A stretch of DNA of 64,000 nt. Source: Phoenix dactylifera. Its lineage: Eukaryota; Streptophyta; Magnoliopsida; Arecales; Arecaceae. The translations under genes were made by a program, and so were the position numbers. Positions 22,477 to 32,774 of the stretch are shown here, piece after piece. The notes beneath the pieces were generated by a model that was not told the DNA's origin, made no database searches, and saw nothing but the letters and a program-made list of their open reading frames with translations. Numbering within the stretch: position 1 is the stretch's first letter; every line of letters begins with the position of its first letter. Location of the stretch: assembly GCF_009389715.1 (NCBI RefSeq), contig NW_024067694.1, positions 737,501-801,500 on the forward strand. Reading direction: 5' to 3'.

Positions 22477-24348
22477 TGATGAGAGCACAAAAGTGCGATC
22501 TACATGCTGCTTAAATTAGTATTACTGCTAACATATAACAATAAAATCACTAAGTTAATACTATATTTTTGTTTGGCACAAGTTAGTATAAATTAAAGTC
22601 TAAATGCGCATTTGGTAGGCATTAGAGGGATGCATCATGGCCCCAAACTGCGTGGGCCCAATCCTGCCATGATCTGATCGAGTACATGTGTACCCAAACA
22701 TCCGAGCCCGCGTGCGATCTCCTAGTGATCATCGCGTTCCCTCCTTTCTGGATTAGCACACACACTCTTTCGAAATAGAGACTCCCACTCTCACTTCATC
22801 ACAAAGAAAAAGACCTTTTTAACCTCCAATCCCATGAAGAATAGCTGAAAATACTATTCATTCTCGAAGTTACTGTTCATGCTGAAATCACTGTTCATAT
22901 GAACAGTGTTCCGAGATGAAACTATCCAGATGAACAGTGTTCCGTGAAAACACTGTTCATATGAATAGTGTTACGTGAAAACACTGTTTATAGGAATAGT
23001 GTACGTGAAAACACTGTTCATATGAATAGTGTTACGTAAAAATACTGTTCATATGAACAGTGTTACGAGAATTTTTTTTTAATAGGGTGTTCACTGTTCT
23101 TCTTCCTCCCAGCAGCTTCTTCAGCCCGTAGCTCCATTCCAGACCAGCTGCCATTCCGGATTTCAAGCAAATGAAGATCCCCAGCGATCACGCGTCAAGT
23201 TCTTCTTCCTCCCGTCGATCCAGCAGCCAGCCAGCCCCCTTCCAAGCCTCCCAAATCGGCAAGTTGCTTCCATCCTGCCTCTGCACGCACGGATCCACGT
23301 CCTCCCAGAATCCCAGCCTCAGCCTGCGCCTCCTTCCTTCCGCCCGTCGATCCCACAGCATCAGCCTCCTTCTCGGAATCACAGCAGCCTCCTCCGCCTC
23401 AGCCCGCGTCTCCTTCCGTCTGTGATCAAGGAACTGCAGCCAACATCCTTCCCGAATCAGCATCCACCGCGTTCGTGGTCAATCTCCTCCACGATCCGCC
23501 CAGCCACGGCATCCTCGCATCCGGATCAGCGCCTCCATTCCGGAGACCCAATCCCATCGATCATGCACCCCGGACGTTCCCTCTTCCGCATCTGCAATCG
23601 GCCGCCCGTGATTCCTCCCCTAATTTCAGCACCTCGCGACTATAAGAGGGGTGGAGAGGCCATCGGGAGGGGAGAGGAGCTCGGTTGGGGGCCAAGTGAC
23701 AGAGGAAAGAACAGAGCCATGCTCTGTTCTTGAAGGAAAAGAATAATAAAAAAAAAAGAAGAAGAAGGTTTTTTTCCATCGCGGGAGAGAAAGGAATTTT
23801 CTTATTTTTATTTTATTTTTTATTTGCAGAATAAAGAAGCATCAGGCTTCATGTCCAATCTTCCTTTTTACTTTTTGTAATTAGTTTTCTTTTCATGAAG
23901 TCAAGCAATTTCCTTTCGTGCAATCCTTGTTCTAGGTTCCGTTTAATTTCTGTTTTTTATGCAATACATTAAATGTTCCTTTATGCAATTTGTGTTCGCT
24001 TCAATCTTCTTGTCTTCATCCGTTTTAATTTATGCTAAAGCTTTTCTTTTCCATTAAATATATAAATGCTTTTCGAATTTAAGTACCTGTCTTTCCGTTA
24101 ATTTCAATTAGTAAATCATTTCATATCCCCAACATAATGTTTTTCTTTTATTATTCAAAAATCGATTTTGAATCCGAGTGAACGTTCTAATTTTTATGCA
24201 ACTCCAATCATCTCCCTGTGGATCGACCTTTTACAACCGCTATTCTTCGAGTAGGAAAGGTAAGAGTAAAATTAATTTAAACTTTGTTTGTCGGTTCTAA
24301 CAACGATCTGTTTAACCTATTTTTAGGTAAACAGAAATCGGACGAACA
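22477..24348 (+). repeat. 3' LTR of the Athila-like element
   Basis: About 1872 bp, almost identical to 13612-15486 with scattered substitutions and a few small indels. It carries the same palindrome array at 22882-23067. Confidence 0.85.
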
Positions 24349-24640
24349 GACCTGTCCTATACCTCTCAAAAGAAAAAGTCAAATTAATGTATGCCAATAA
24401 TAGAACTAATAATAATATCGTTGAAAGATTCAAAGATGAATACATACAACTATATTTCTTGACTCCTTCCAAACAAAACTGTCATCTCGGTGGGTGTGAG
24501 CTATCTTATAAAACTCCACCTTACCAGGCTCCCTCCCATTATCATCCATCTACAACAAAAAGTATATTGGCAAGCTAGTTATCTTGATACATGCTATATG
24601 ATAGAGTAGTTAAAAATAGTTTCAAAGAGTTTCAAAAAAA
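24349..24640. other. CACTA-1 interior (intron or non-coding)
   Basis: AT-rich sequence right of the Athila-like LTR. It is probably an intron of the minus-strand transposase-like gene. No feature was seen. Confidence 0.35.
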
Positions 24641-24646
24641 ACTTAC

Positions 24647-25372
24647 GAATTCAGCTCTACGCCTAGCATAACTCATCGAGCCTGAAGTATGAGGAACAGT
24701 CTGAGAGGCTCGTGCAGCTCTACCAATGTTGGAATATGTCTTTCCAAAAAAAGAATAAACAATATAATATATTTAATGTATAAATTTGTAATCTATATTA
24801 TTAGTAAGTACAATCTAAAGTATTGAAAAAATATACACAACCTGAGCTTTCTCGGAAAACCAGTAGTGGACAAGCTCCCTCCACTGATGAGGGATTAATC
24901 AGGAGGACAAACATAGGCAACCTCCTCTTCTATCATACCATCGTACTTCCAGTCCGCCTTTAACTTGGTCCTATATTCTTTCCACTTGCGGTTGACGGAC
25001 TTCAGCACCCAATCATGGCTCTCTTTAGGAAGCAAAAACTTACGCTACACCAAAGTAATTAAAGAATGTTATAATAATGTTAAATCAAAAAATAAAATTG
25101 GGATAGTAAGCAAATTCAATTATTTACCTCAATAACTTTAAGAAGCTCAACTTTATACGAAGAAAGCATTTCATTCCATTTCATATAGTTGAGCGGACAC
25201 AACTGACCCTTCCGCGCAACCGATCCTAGAAAAGTCGATAAAATGCTTGCAGCCCTCTTGATGGGCTGCCCCAGTTCATTGCAATGGACAACGATCTTCT
25301 CATCCTCATGTAGATTCCACACATCCCGTGCTCGAGTGGGTCCTCGTGTCCTCCTCACTCTTCCCAGTCCAT
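24647..25372 (-). pseudogene. CACTA Transposase_24 (Ptta/En/Spm-type) core exons
   Basis: Three minus-strand exons have good borders: 25128-25372 (acceptor TATAG, donor GTAAAT), 24842-25044 (acceptor TGTAG, donor GTTGTG) and 24647-24739 (acceptor AAAG, donor GTAAGT). They encode, in order, the motif RTRGPTRARDVW and a nucleic-acid-binding-like region with LGQPIKRAAS, a segment with VLKSVNRKWKEYRTKLK, QWRELVHYWFSEKAQ, and PHTSGSMSYARRRAE. This order is that of the plant Transposase_24 family found in CACTA elements. Exon 24842-25044 has a TAA and a frameshift before QWREL, so the gene is broken. Its C-terminus lies beyond the Athila-like insertion, at 13268-13611. Confidence 0.8.
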
Positions 25373-25449
25373 CTATAAAAATAAAATAAAATATACATTA
25401 ATTAAAACATTAAAAGCAAATGATTTAATATATAAAATGTAAATCAAAT

Positions 25450-25915
25450 TATCCTGGATATGCACGTCATCCATGTCTGGACAATCAGCAGGTGACACGT
25501 GCTCAGACTGAGACTTGTGCTGAGTATGGAACTCGTGCTGAGAATGGGACTCGTGCTGCTGGGGCTCGTCGGGCTGCTGGGACCGTAGGGACTGATTGGA
25601 AGAAGATCCCACGGATGTGTGCTGAAACTCAACATCTCTGAATCGTTTTTCTCGGGGCATGTTGTTACCTAGTATGCACAGAAAGAATCAAGGATTTTCA
25701 TCAAAAGAAGAATAAAGAAAAAGGATTGAAAGCCTGTTGAGCTGGCACCTGAAAAACTGCACCTGGACACTATAATCAGATACAATTGGCCCAACGTATA
25801 AAGAGCGTGCAATGTGAAGCTCGGATTGCAATGTAGACAATGCTTTGAGGAACAGAATGTGATGAACTGAATGAACAGGAGCCCTCTTGTTCAAGAATAT
25901 CCTCTTATCAGACAT
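25450..25915 (-). pseudogene. Likely 5' exons of the CACTA-1 transposase-like gene
   Basis: A frame starting with ATG at 25660 encodes a hydrophilic segment rich in Gln/His/Ser (SQHEFHTQHKSQSEH) that ends near 25455. Another open stretch lies at 25688-25915. Position and strand fit the low-complexity N-terminus that precedes the core in this family. The donor after 25455 is not canonical. The assignment rests on context. Confidence 0.45.
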
Positions 25916-26902
25916 GACAAGTTAAAAGCAAATATCCATATATTATTTAGGAAAACAAAAAATATTACACTATCTTCAATCAAAATCAAGGATAAAGAAA
26001 TGTTATATTACAAAATGTAAAATAAAAAAAATACATAAAGTAATAATAAATGAACCATCCAAGTATTAAATAATAGCAGGGAATTACTTTTGTCATCTAC
26101 ACTTAAAACCTAACAAAACCAACAAAATATAAAACACCATATGGCTAGCATCGTGATAAAATAATTCTACAAGAGAGTTAGATATATTTGTGATTTGTAC
26201 TTCAGTTTGACTGATTGATAGATTTTAACATTAATTCTGTATACTCTAATTGCAGATAAATGTGACCATGTTTCTCCAGTTTCCTTACCAAGGGAGAAGC
26301 ATGACAGAACAGATGGAAATAAACAAACACGAGGTCTCAGTAAAAGCAAACAATAGGCTTGTAGCAATATGCCCACAACTTATTAATTCATGCAGTTACC
26401 ACCCGGGAAAAAAGAGAATTAAAGAAGAGTCCATTAACAAGCATGAAACTGGATCCTTAATGAAAAGCAGGGTATCTTTAACAGACATTGGAAATGCTAA
26501 ACATAAAAAAGATGAAGTTGACCACAATCTCTTAACTTTATTCAGAAGTCAAATACCTATTTTGGTTTCAATGCACCTTCAGAAGATCCTAACTTTATTC
26601 TCTACAATCTCTGCAGTTGTCTTGACATGATATAACGGAAATATGAATCCATGGACTTTGACAAAATACATATTTAGGCGAATCCTGTGTGTGTGTGTGT
26701 GTGTAACAGGCCCCCATGCAAGCAGAAAAGTACAAATAAAAATGTCAATTAATAAAAAAAAAAGGAAAATAAACAATGAGCTAAAGAATCAAAAGGACAA
26801 GAGATGATTGTATATGTAGACACATGCACACACGCACACGCGCACACAGCTGTTAAATGTGTCAGCATATGAAAATTCATGAATGTAGTTCCATCAACTA
26901 AC
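25916..26902. other. CACTA-1 interior without recognised gene
   Basis: A plus-strand frame of 126 codons (26250-26630) is present but resembles nothing I know and is interrupted by intron-like composition. A GT microsatellite lies at 26687-26704 and CA-rich repeats at 26819-26850. The stretch may be intron or promoter of the minus-strand genes. Confidence 0.35.
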
Positions 26903-27049
26903 CTTCAAGTTCTCAAGATGTCGCCATAGCTCTTCATCATTACCTTTTAAGAGTTCAGATAAACGTGAAAGCGTAGAGTGAATTCCCACGGAGCTATTAT
27001 CTAATTGTTGACAGAAATGGTCCACAGAATTACTCATCACTCCTTGCTT
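26903..27049 (-). pseudogene. Captured exon of a plant TBC-domain RabGAP gene
   Basis: An exactly exon-shaped 147 bp block: minus-strand acceptor TTTCTAG at 27050-27056, donor GTTAG at 26902, 49 codons, phase 0 at both ends and no stop. It encodes a segment with DHFCQQLDNS, SRLSELLK and DEELWRHLE. This matches my recollection of the region just before the Rab-GAP TBC core of plant TBC1D13-like proteins. The rest of that gene is absent, so this looks like a transduplicated host exon inside CACTA-1. The identification is from memory of the family, not a search. Confidence 0.6.
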
Positions 27050-27790
27050 CTAGAAATGCAGCAAGAGGAATTATAAATTTGAAGCTTCTTATTTCTCTAG
27101 CTTGTGATGTATGCCTCAGGCGACAAATGCATGCAAATGTCAAGCAAGGATCTGAAAGAAACTCTCTCATCGAGTGCATGAGATACAGGTTCTGTCAGAA
27201 AGATCAGAAGGTATCATTTGCTTTTCTTATAAAGCATCTAAACATTTGTCCTCTATGTATCTCCAGTAGAATTGGGTACAATGGCGCTCACTCCTTGAAT
27301 AGAGACGACTGAATTATGTTACTTACCGTCTAGTAAACCAAATAATATAGTAGAAAACATATGATGTTGATGAATTTTGGCTCCAACAAGCTTATATATG
27401 TGGAAGTGCAATATATCCCTATTTTGCCCTCTTTCTTGCTTATCAGTGAAACTAAAATGCTCACTTTCTGGGAATTAATTGACCTCTTCACTGATGAACA
27501 AATACTAGTTAAAAGAAATCCGAAAGAAAAAAACCAGTCCATGTTTCTTGAAGCCGCATGGACAAGAATCAAAAGTAAGTTCTAGTACTCTTTTACGTTT
27601 TATCTAATCGCATGGCAGACAGTTTCATCAAAGCCCATGGGTTATGGATCAAGTCTAGGTCTGGTTTGGACATTAGAAACTAGAAATAATCCAGAAAAAT
27701 CAACCAATTTGTGTTTCTTGAACCCCAAGTTGAGAAAGGGAAGTTTGTGATATGAGGAGAAAAAAATGTACATGAGAAAAGAAAAATAAC
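27050..27790. other. CACTA-1 interior between captured exons
   Basis: Probably captured intron sequence, AT-rich. Plus-strand open frames at 27079-27312 and 27361-27585 were not recognised and lack supporting features. Confidence 0.35.
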
Positions 27791-27910
27791 CTTGAGAGCA
27801 GAGAGAGCCTGTTCGATTTGATCGGCAGAGAAACCTTCGAGCAAGAGCTTGTCGTAGATGGTCCGGAGCCTCTTCGCTTTTTGAGCTCTCGAAGTGGTGT
27901 CCGTACTGGT
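27791..27910 (-). pseudogene. Captured exon end resembling a plant DExH-box helicase UBA-like region
   Basis: A minus-strand frame ends in phase 0 at a GTTATT donor (27790) and encodes AQKAKRLRTIYDKLLLEGF followed by ADQIEQALSAL. It resembles the UBA-like segment near the N-terminus of plastid DExH7-type RNA helicases. The GC-rich stretch upstream (27910-28065) could be the remainder of a first exon, but that frame contains a stop. It lies upstream of, and in compatible phase with, the TBC exon at 26903-27049. Identification is moderate and from memory. Confidence 0.45.
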
Positions 27911-28109
27911 GGCCGGTCACTCGGTGCCGGAGAGGAGAGAGGACGAGAGGAGCTTGGTGTCGGACGTCGCTCGGCGCCAGAGAGGACAAGGGTCGGTTGG
28001 TCGCTCGTCGTCGGAGAGGAGGGAGGAGGAGCCAGAGGAGCTAGGGCTTGATCGATTGGGATGCAAAATGAGGAGGGGGGCGGCCGCTGGTTTTGTTGTG
28101 AATTTGACT

Positions 28110-28275
28110 TTTGACGACGCTTATAAGCGTCGTTTTAGGCCGGAATATACGACGACACTAATAAGCGTCGTCTATTCCTAAGAATTGCTGACGCTTAATG
28201 AAAGCGTCGGCAAATGCATGGGCGGTGAAATTTTTCCCGACGCTTTCTTTTAGCGTCGGTAAAAAAACGTCGGGA
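28110..28275. repeat. CACTA-1 right subterminal repeats
   Basis: GACGACGCTTATAAGCGTCG, GCTGACGCTTAATGAAAGCGTCGG and similar units mirror the left end. Confidence 0.85.
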
Positions 28276-28299
28276 AAGATCCATTTTTCTATAGTGTTG

Positions 28300-28547
28300 T
28301 CAAGGAGCCCATAAAGAAAGAGAGCTCAGCTCATTGTTTCTGCAATCATTTACGACATACGTGGGCCAGGACTGACATGCATCTTGATGGCAGTACTTGT
28401 GTAGGACAATCGAATGTCTCCCAAGGTAATGAACCACAGATCACGTTTGAGTTTGAACAGCCGAAAGTTTCTAACATTGAAAATATTTTACATGTTATTG
28501 ATGGTGAGTTTCTGTTAGGACATTCTAAATTCAGGTTCACTGCAGGA
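28300..28547 (+). pseudogene. Right half of an open frame split by CACTA-1
   Basis: In the frame continuing from 12449-12509 (TSD counted once) there is no stop until TAA at 28545-28547, giving about 100 codons in all. The peptide contains a Cys/His patch (HCFCNHLRHTW) and an ENILHVIDGEFLLGHSKF segment. I do not recognise the family. It may be a host exon, or part of an older element, into which CACTA-1 inserted. Confidence 0.35.
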
Positions 28548-29448
28548 TAATTTTGCTGTACTTAAGGGTTGTTGGAGACATATAACAATGGAGAAAAATC
28601 TCAGAAATTACACAAGAATAGGTGATCCTTCAGTATTTTCATGTCATTCAGTCCCTATAACAAATACACATGATCTCAAATATAAGGGCCTAGGTGCTCC
28701 AATGGCATCACCACCAAACTGCTGCTCTCACCTAAAATGGAGCATGCTTTAGGTCATATCTCTGGTGATGAGAGTGATGGAGGCAAAGGCACAATAATTC
28801 CCAGTTCCCATCTATATATATGGTGTGTCTTGTATTTAGAGAATATATCAGTAAAAGAGCCTTTCTCGGGCTTGCAGCTTGGGGGCTGAGACCCACTATG
28901 GAGGGCCGGAGGTCTACGCTAGAAAGTTTGAGAGCTTTTTATCGAGGATTTTTCTTCCACTGTACTCTACTATTAGTGAGCTTCGTTTGATCATCTCTGC
29001 CTATGAATATAAACCATAGGCTAAAACTCAAAAATCCTTGTTTCTTTTTGTGCGTGTTCTCTATTTGCTTTACAAACCCTAAATATATTTTTTTAACATA
29101 ACATCACCCATCCTATGGGGCAAGAAATGTAAGCTTTGTTTGGCCGATAAGATTGCGAGATGATACAAAAATAGTAAGAATAAAGTGTTCCTTCCTTTGT
29201 TTGGCAATGGAAAGAATATTCATGAAGAGAAATTATTAAAAATAAGGAAATTATTCTATTCTCTCCGTAGTGTTTTGAATAGAAAAAAATAGAAAGACGC
29301 ATGCACAAGGATAACTTGAAAATATATCTTAGACACTTTTATACTGAATATACTCCAAGAAGAGTTGTTACCTATAACAACTCTTTCTCTCTCCTTCCTC
29401 GGTATGTTCTATCTGATAACTCTTATATGTAAACTATTATTTCAGTTG
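28548..29448. other. Spacer and copia LTR-like upstream sequence
   Basis: No gene. A perfect 11 bp hairpin (AAGAGTTGTTA, loop CCTA) lies at 29360-29385. The sequence from about 29340 may be the U3 part of the copia LTR whose end is at 29449-29570. Confidence 0.4.
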
Positions 29449-30300
29449 TAACAACCATCCTTATCGTATCCTTCAAAACAGCTCGATAGCCTTATCTCTT
29501 CACCTATATAATTCACCCTTGTAATCTCTCATTGAGTGCGGTAAATAAAATATCATCTCCTTCTTCTATATGGTATCAGAGCCTCCTTAGTTCCCACGAA
29601 CAACAAAGGATCCTCTGACTTCTCCTCATGGCAGATTCCAGTTCCTCCATTCATCTTGTCTTACACACTCCAGTTTGTGCCAGTACCACCACACTTCTAG
29701 TGGTTGTAAATGCATGCTCTCAGCTTCCTCTCAAACTCACGCCGATGAACTTTCCATCTTGGCGTGCTCAGTTTGTTTCTCTTCTTATTGGTTATGATCT
29801 AATGGGATATATCAATGGAACAGTTAGGCATCTGGCTACGGTCTCCTCTCAAGACGATGCACCAGTGGTTGTCCACTCCCATTGGCTACGGCAGGACAAG
29901 TTGATCCTTCATGCCATTTTTTCCTCCATATCTAAGACAGTTATTCCACTCATTGCGACGTGTGAAACTTCTCATGAGGCGTGGATGACTCCTACTCGCT
30001 TATATGCGAATAAATCCCGCTCCTGTGTGATGCAGCTAAAGGAATCTCTATCTTTGGCCCAACGAGTAATATCGTCTGTAACTGAGTTCTTGCAAACAGT
30101 CAATGGTTTTGCTGATAAGCTTGCTGCTATTAACACTCCATTGTCTCTGGATGATCTCACACTTTACATCCTCAATAGACTGGGTTCCAATTTCGGGACA
30201 TTGTGGCACCTATCCGTGCTAGGGAGAAACATTTTTCCTTTGAGGATCTTCATGATCTCTTGGTATCTCATGAGGCTTATCTACAACGACTCGATAGCAA
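29449..30300 (+). pseudogene. Ty1/copia LTR end, primer site and gag (copy 1)
   Basis: An LTR-end-like segment (TGTAACAACC...CTTCTATA) is followed by the initiator tRNA-Met primer site TGGTATCAGAGCC at 29571-29583 and a gag frame from the ATG at 29628. The frame shows a copia gag pattern: a PMNFPSWRAQF motif near the N-terminus, WLRQDKLILHAI, and MQLKESLSLAQ. A 1 bp frameshift near 30200 breaks the C-terminal part. The sequence then ends abruptly at 30300, where a second copy of the same unit begins. Protease, integrase and RT are absent. Confidence 0.75.
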
Positions 30301-30967
30301 TGTAACAGCCACCCTTATCGTATCCTTCAGAACAGCTCGATAGCCTTATCTCTTCACCTATATAATTCACCCTTGTAATCTCTCATTGAGTGCGGTAAAG
30401 AAAATATCATCTCCTTCTTCTATATGGTATTAGAGCTTCCTTAGTTCCCACGAACAACAAAGGATCCTCTGGCTTCTCCTCATGGCAGAACCTAGTTCCT
30501 CCATTCATCTTGTCTTACACACTCCAATTACTGCCAGTACCACTACACTTCTAGTGGCTGTAAATGCATCCTCTCAGCTTCTTCTCAAACTCACGCCAAT
30601 GAACTTTCCATCTTGACATGCTCAGTTTGTTTCTCTTCTTATTGGTTATGACCTAATAGGATATATCAATGGAACAGTTAGGCGTCTGACTACGGTCTCC
30701 TTCTCTCAAGATGATGCACCAACGGTTGTCCACTCCCATTGGCTACGGCAAGACAAGTTGATCCTTTATGCCATTTTTTCCTTCGTCTCTAAGACAGTTA
30801 TTCCACTCATTGCGACGTGTGAAACTTCTCATGAGAAGTGGATGACTCTTACTTGCTTATATGCGAATAAATTTCGCTCCCGTGTGATGCAGCTCAAGGA
30901 ATCTCTATCTTTGGCCCAACGAGGAATATCGTCTGTAACTGAGTTCTTGCAAACAGTCAATAGTTTT
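30301..30967 (+). pseudogene. Ty1/copia LTR end, primer site and gag (copy 2, truncated)
   Basis: Direct repeat of 29449-30115 with about 5% differences by eye: the LTR end, a primer site with one change (TGGTATTAGAGC at 30425-30436), the gag ATG near 30482, and gag to about codon 160. In-frame stops and indels are present. It is cut at 30967 by the TRIM, and gag does not resume on the TRIM's right side. Confidence 0.75.
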
Positions 30968-31615
30968 TGTTGGACATACTCGGCCGCTGTGCGGGCCATA
31001 CCTGCGGGGTCCCTGAGCAGCACAGGGAGGGTCACTGTCAGCATGTCCTGCCGCCTGCCAACGGCGATGGCCTGGTTAGTAGGTGGGTTATACCTGAGGG
31101 GTCCCTGAACCCATGGCGAGGCCAGGTCGGAGTCCGGGGTTGGGCGAGGCCTTGGTCGGAGTCGACTCGTGGCGCTGCCTTTGGTGGGGTTTAAGGAAAT
31201 AGAGTTGCGCCTTCACTAATACCGGTCGGTTTTGGTGTAATGGTAGCGCTTGATCCTGACAACTGGTATCAGAGCCAGAGGTCTCGAGTTCGAAACCCAG
31301 GCATCGCGTTGGGGGGGGGGATGTTGGACATACTCGGCCGCTATGCGGGCCATACCTGCGGGGTCCCTGAGCAGCACAGGGAGGGTCACTGTCAGCATGT
31401 CCTGCCGCCTGCCAACGGCGATGGCCTGGTTAGTAGGTGGGTTATACCTGAGGGGTCCCTGAACCCATGGCGAGGCCAGGTCGGAGTCCGGGGTTGGGCG
31501 AGGCCTTGGTCGGAGTCGACTCGTGGCGCTGCCTTTGGTGGGGTTTAAGGAAATAGAGTTGCGCCTTCACTAATACCGGTCGGTTTTGGTGTAATGGTAG
31601 CGCTTGATCCTGACA
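30968..31615 (+). mobile_element. TRIM: miniature LTR retrotransposon with 60 bp interior
   Basis: Two 294 bp LTRs (30968-31261 and 31322-31615), TGTTGGACATAC...GATCCTGACA, differ at only one position I can see. Between them lie just 60 bp: the primer site TGGTATCAGAGCC (31264-31276), a GAGTTCGAAACCC motif (31286-31298) and a G-run polypurine tract (31309-31321). There is no coding capacity. The flanks (GTTTT left, AAGGG right) do not match, so no target duplication is visible, and the right flank is not the continuation of the interrupted gag. The near-identical LTRs suggest recent activity or recombination. Confidence 0.9.
31233..31298 (+). promoter_or_regulatory. tRNA-like A and B boxes spanning the TRIM LTR/primer-site junction
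   Basis: TGGTGTAATGG (31233-31243, in the LTR end) resembles the A box of tRNA-Gln/Glu-type genes. AGTTCGAAACC (31287-31297, in the interior) resembles a B box (GGTTCGANNCC). The spacing of about 43 bp is within the tRNA range. The T-stem pairs poorly, so this is tRNA-like rather than a tRNA. Function as an RNA polymerase III promoter is inference. Confidence 0.4.
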
Positions 31616-32740
31616 AAGGGCAAAACAGTGAAGGAGGCTGACCTGTGTCGTACCCTGCCCCAAAGCGGACAATACCTTTTGCGGGGACGCAGCCTTCTTT
31701 TCCTGTTTCAGTTCAGTAGAGCTAAGGTTTAAGGTCGGAGGAACCCCGACCTCATCAGTTTCTTTTTGATGTAGAAAGCTATGGATTAACTGTTGGCCTA
31801 CTTGTACCGGTAGTTATTGGTTTATTGGTCATCCTATATTAAAATTAAGGGTATCCATATAATTTATTTGCACCTGGTACCAGCTGAACTAGAACATAAT
31901 TTTTTTTCCCCTTCTTTTCTTTTCTTTTTTTGTGACAAGCAGTAATTCTGATAAAATCTGGATACAGTCTCATATGCTTAAGTTGTTTTCTCCACAGAAC
32001 TTGTAAAGAAATTTTAAACAATTAAAAGGTTATTTTCAGAATCCTAGTGGCCATGTTAGCTTCGGCATCTCTACTATATAATAAAAGGAAAATAATTTAC
32101 TTCAGGTAAAAAGTCATGGTTCTGGAAATTATGTATGAAGGCTTCCATGACATAATCTGTGACGCTACAATTATGTTTGAAGGCTCCTTATATATCAGAA
32201 ACCAAGTGCGGCACAAGATCTTTCATTCTATCAACAAGAGTCTTGGCAAGAATTTTGTGGAGAGTGTTGCACAAGCTAACAAGCCTATATATTTTTGAGA
32301 TTCGAGGGATTAGTTGTCTTTGGGACAAATGTAGCTTTCCAAGCAATTGGCATCTGATTAGAGATGATGAAAGCCCTCACTGCATGAATAATCTATTTTA
32401 TATGATAAACCAAAAGGCTTTATAAAATATGGGTTCTAATGATAAACCAAAAGTTACAGTAAGTGTTGTCAAAATAGAGATCTGATTTCTGTATCATCTT
32501 CAGTTATAGACCCATCATGTGGATTAATTGACAGGATTCTGCTCTTTCTTTTTTCTCAGGATGGTTGTCTTGTGGAAGTAGCTGGTCTTAGAACCCCCTC
32601 CCTTACCACTTAGCCCAAGATCTTTGCCTCCATAAAATTTCTTGTTGCCAAAGAGCATAAAGTAAACTTTTGAAAAACGGATGCCCAACCATTAACTGCA
32701 TCCTTCAAGGAGCATTCTTATTATATTTTGTACCTGTTAG
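31616..32740. other. Spacer right of the TRIM
   Basis: 31616-31780 is GC-richer and may be part of another LTR (CCCAAAGCGGACAATACC, and an inverted pair AGGTCGG/CCGACCT at 31733-31753). The remainder is AT-rich. Open frames at 32116-32425 resemble nothing I can name with confidence. Confidence 0.35.
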
Positions 32741-32774
32741 CACTACAAAAGAAAGGATATCTCCCGGCGGTTTT

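Larger units (their letters stand above)
13612..24348 (+). mobile_element. Athila-like gag-protease-only LTR retrotransposon (TR-GAG type)
   Basis: Two nearly identical LTRs (13612-15486 and 22477-24348) flank a tRNA-Asp primer site, gag and protease frames and a polypurine tract. RT, RNase H and integrase are absent, so mobility would need an autonomous Athila relative. LTR similarity appears very high by eye, implying a fairly recent insertion. I could not find a clean 5 bp target duplication (left flank TTGCC, right flank GACCT). The element is nested in CACTA-1 and hosts a PIF/Harbinger-like element. Confidence 0.8.
12510..28296 (-). mobile_element. CACTA (En/Spm) transposon 1, with nested insertions
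   Basis: The left end CACTACAAGAAAAATAG and right end (reverse complement CACTATAGAAAAATGG) are imperfect terminal inverted repeats. They are flanked by identical 3 bp duplications TTG at 12507-12509 and 28297-28299. Both ends carry GCGTCGGC subterminal repeats, as expected for transposase binding sites. The minus strand holds a broken Transposase_24-type gene plus pieces of two host genes. No TNP2-like transposase was seen, so the copy is non-autonomous. An Athila-like element (13612-24348) is inserted inside, leaving about 5 kb of original CACTA sequence. Confidence 0.9.

Noticed and set aside
30967-31548. Frames of 75-116 residues repeated twice
   Set aside because: They fall in the TRIM LTRs, which are non-coding; the repetition is due to the two LTR copies.
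32116-32425. Possible LINE RT-like fragment
   Set aside because: A few residues looked RT-like but no motif order could be established.
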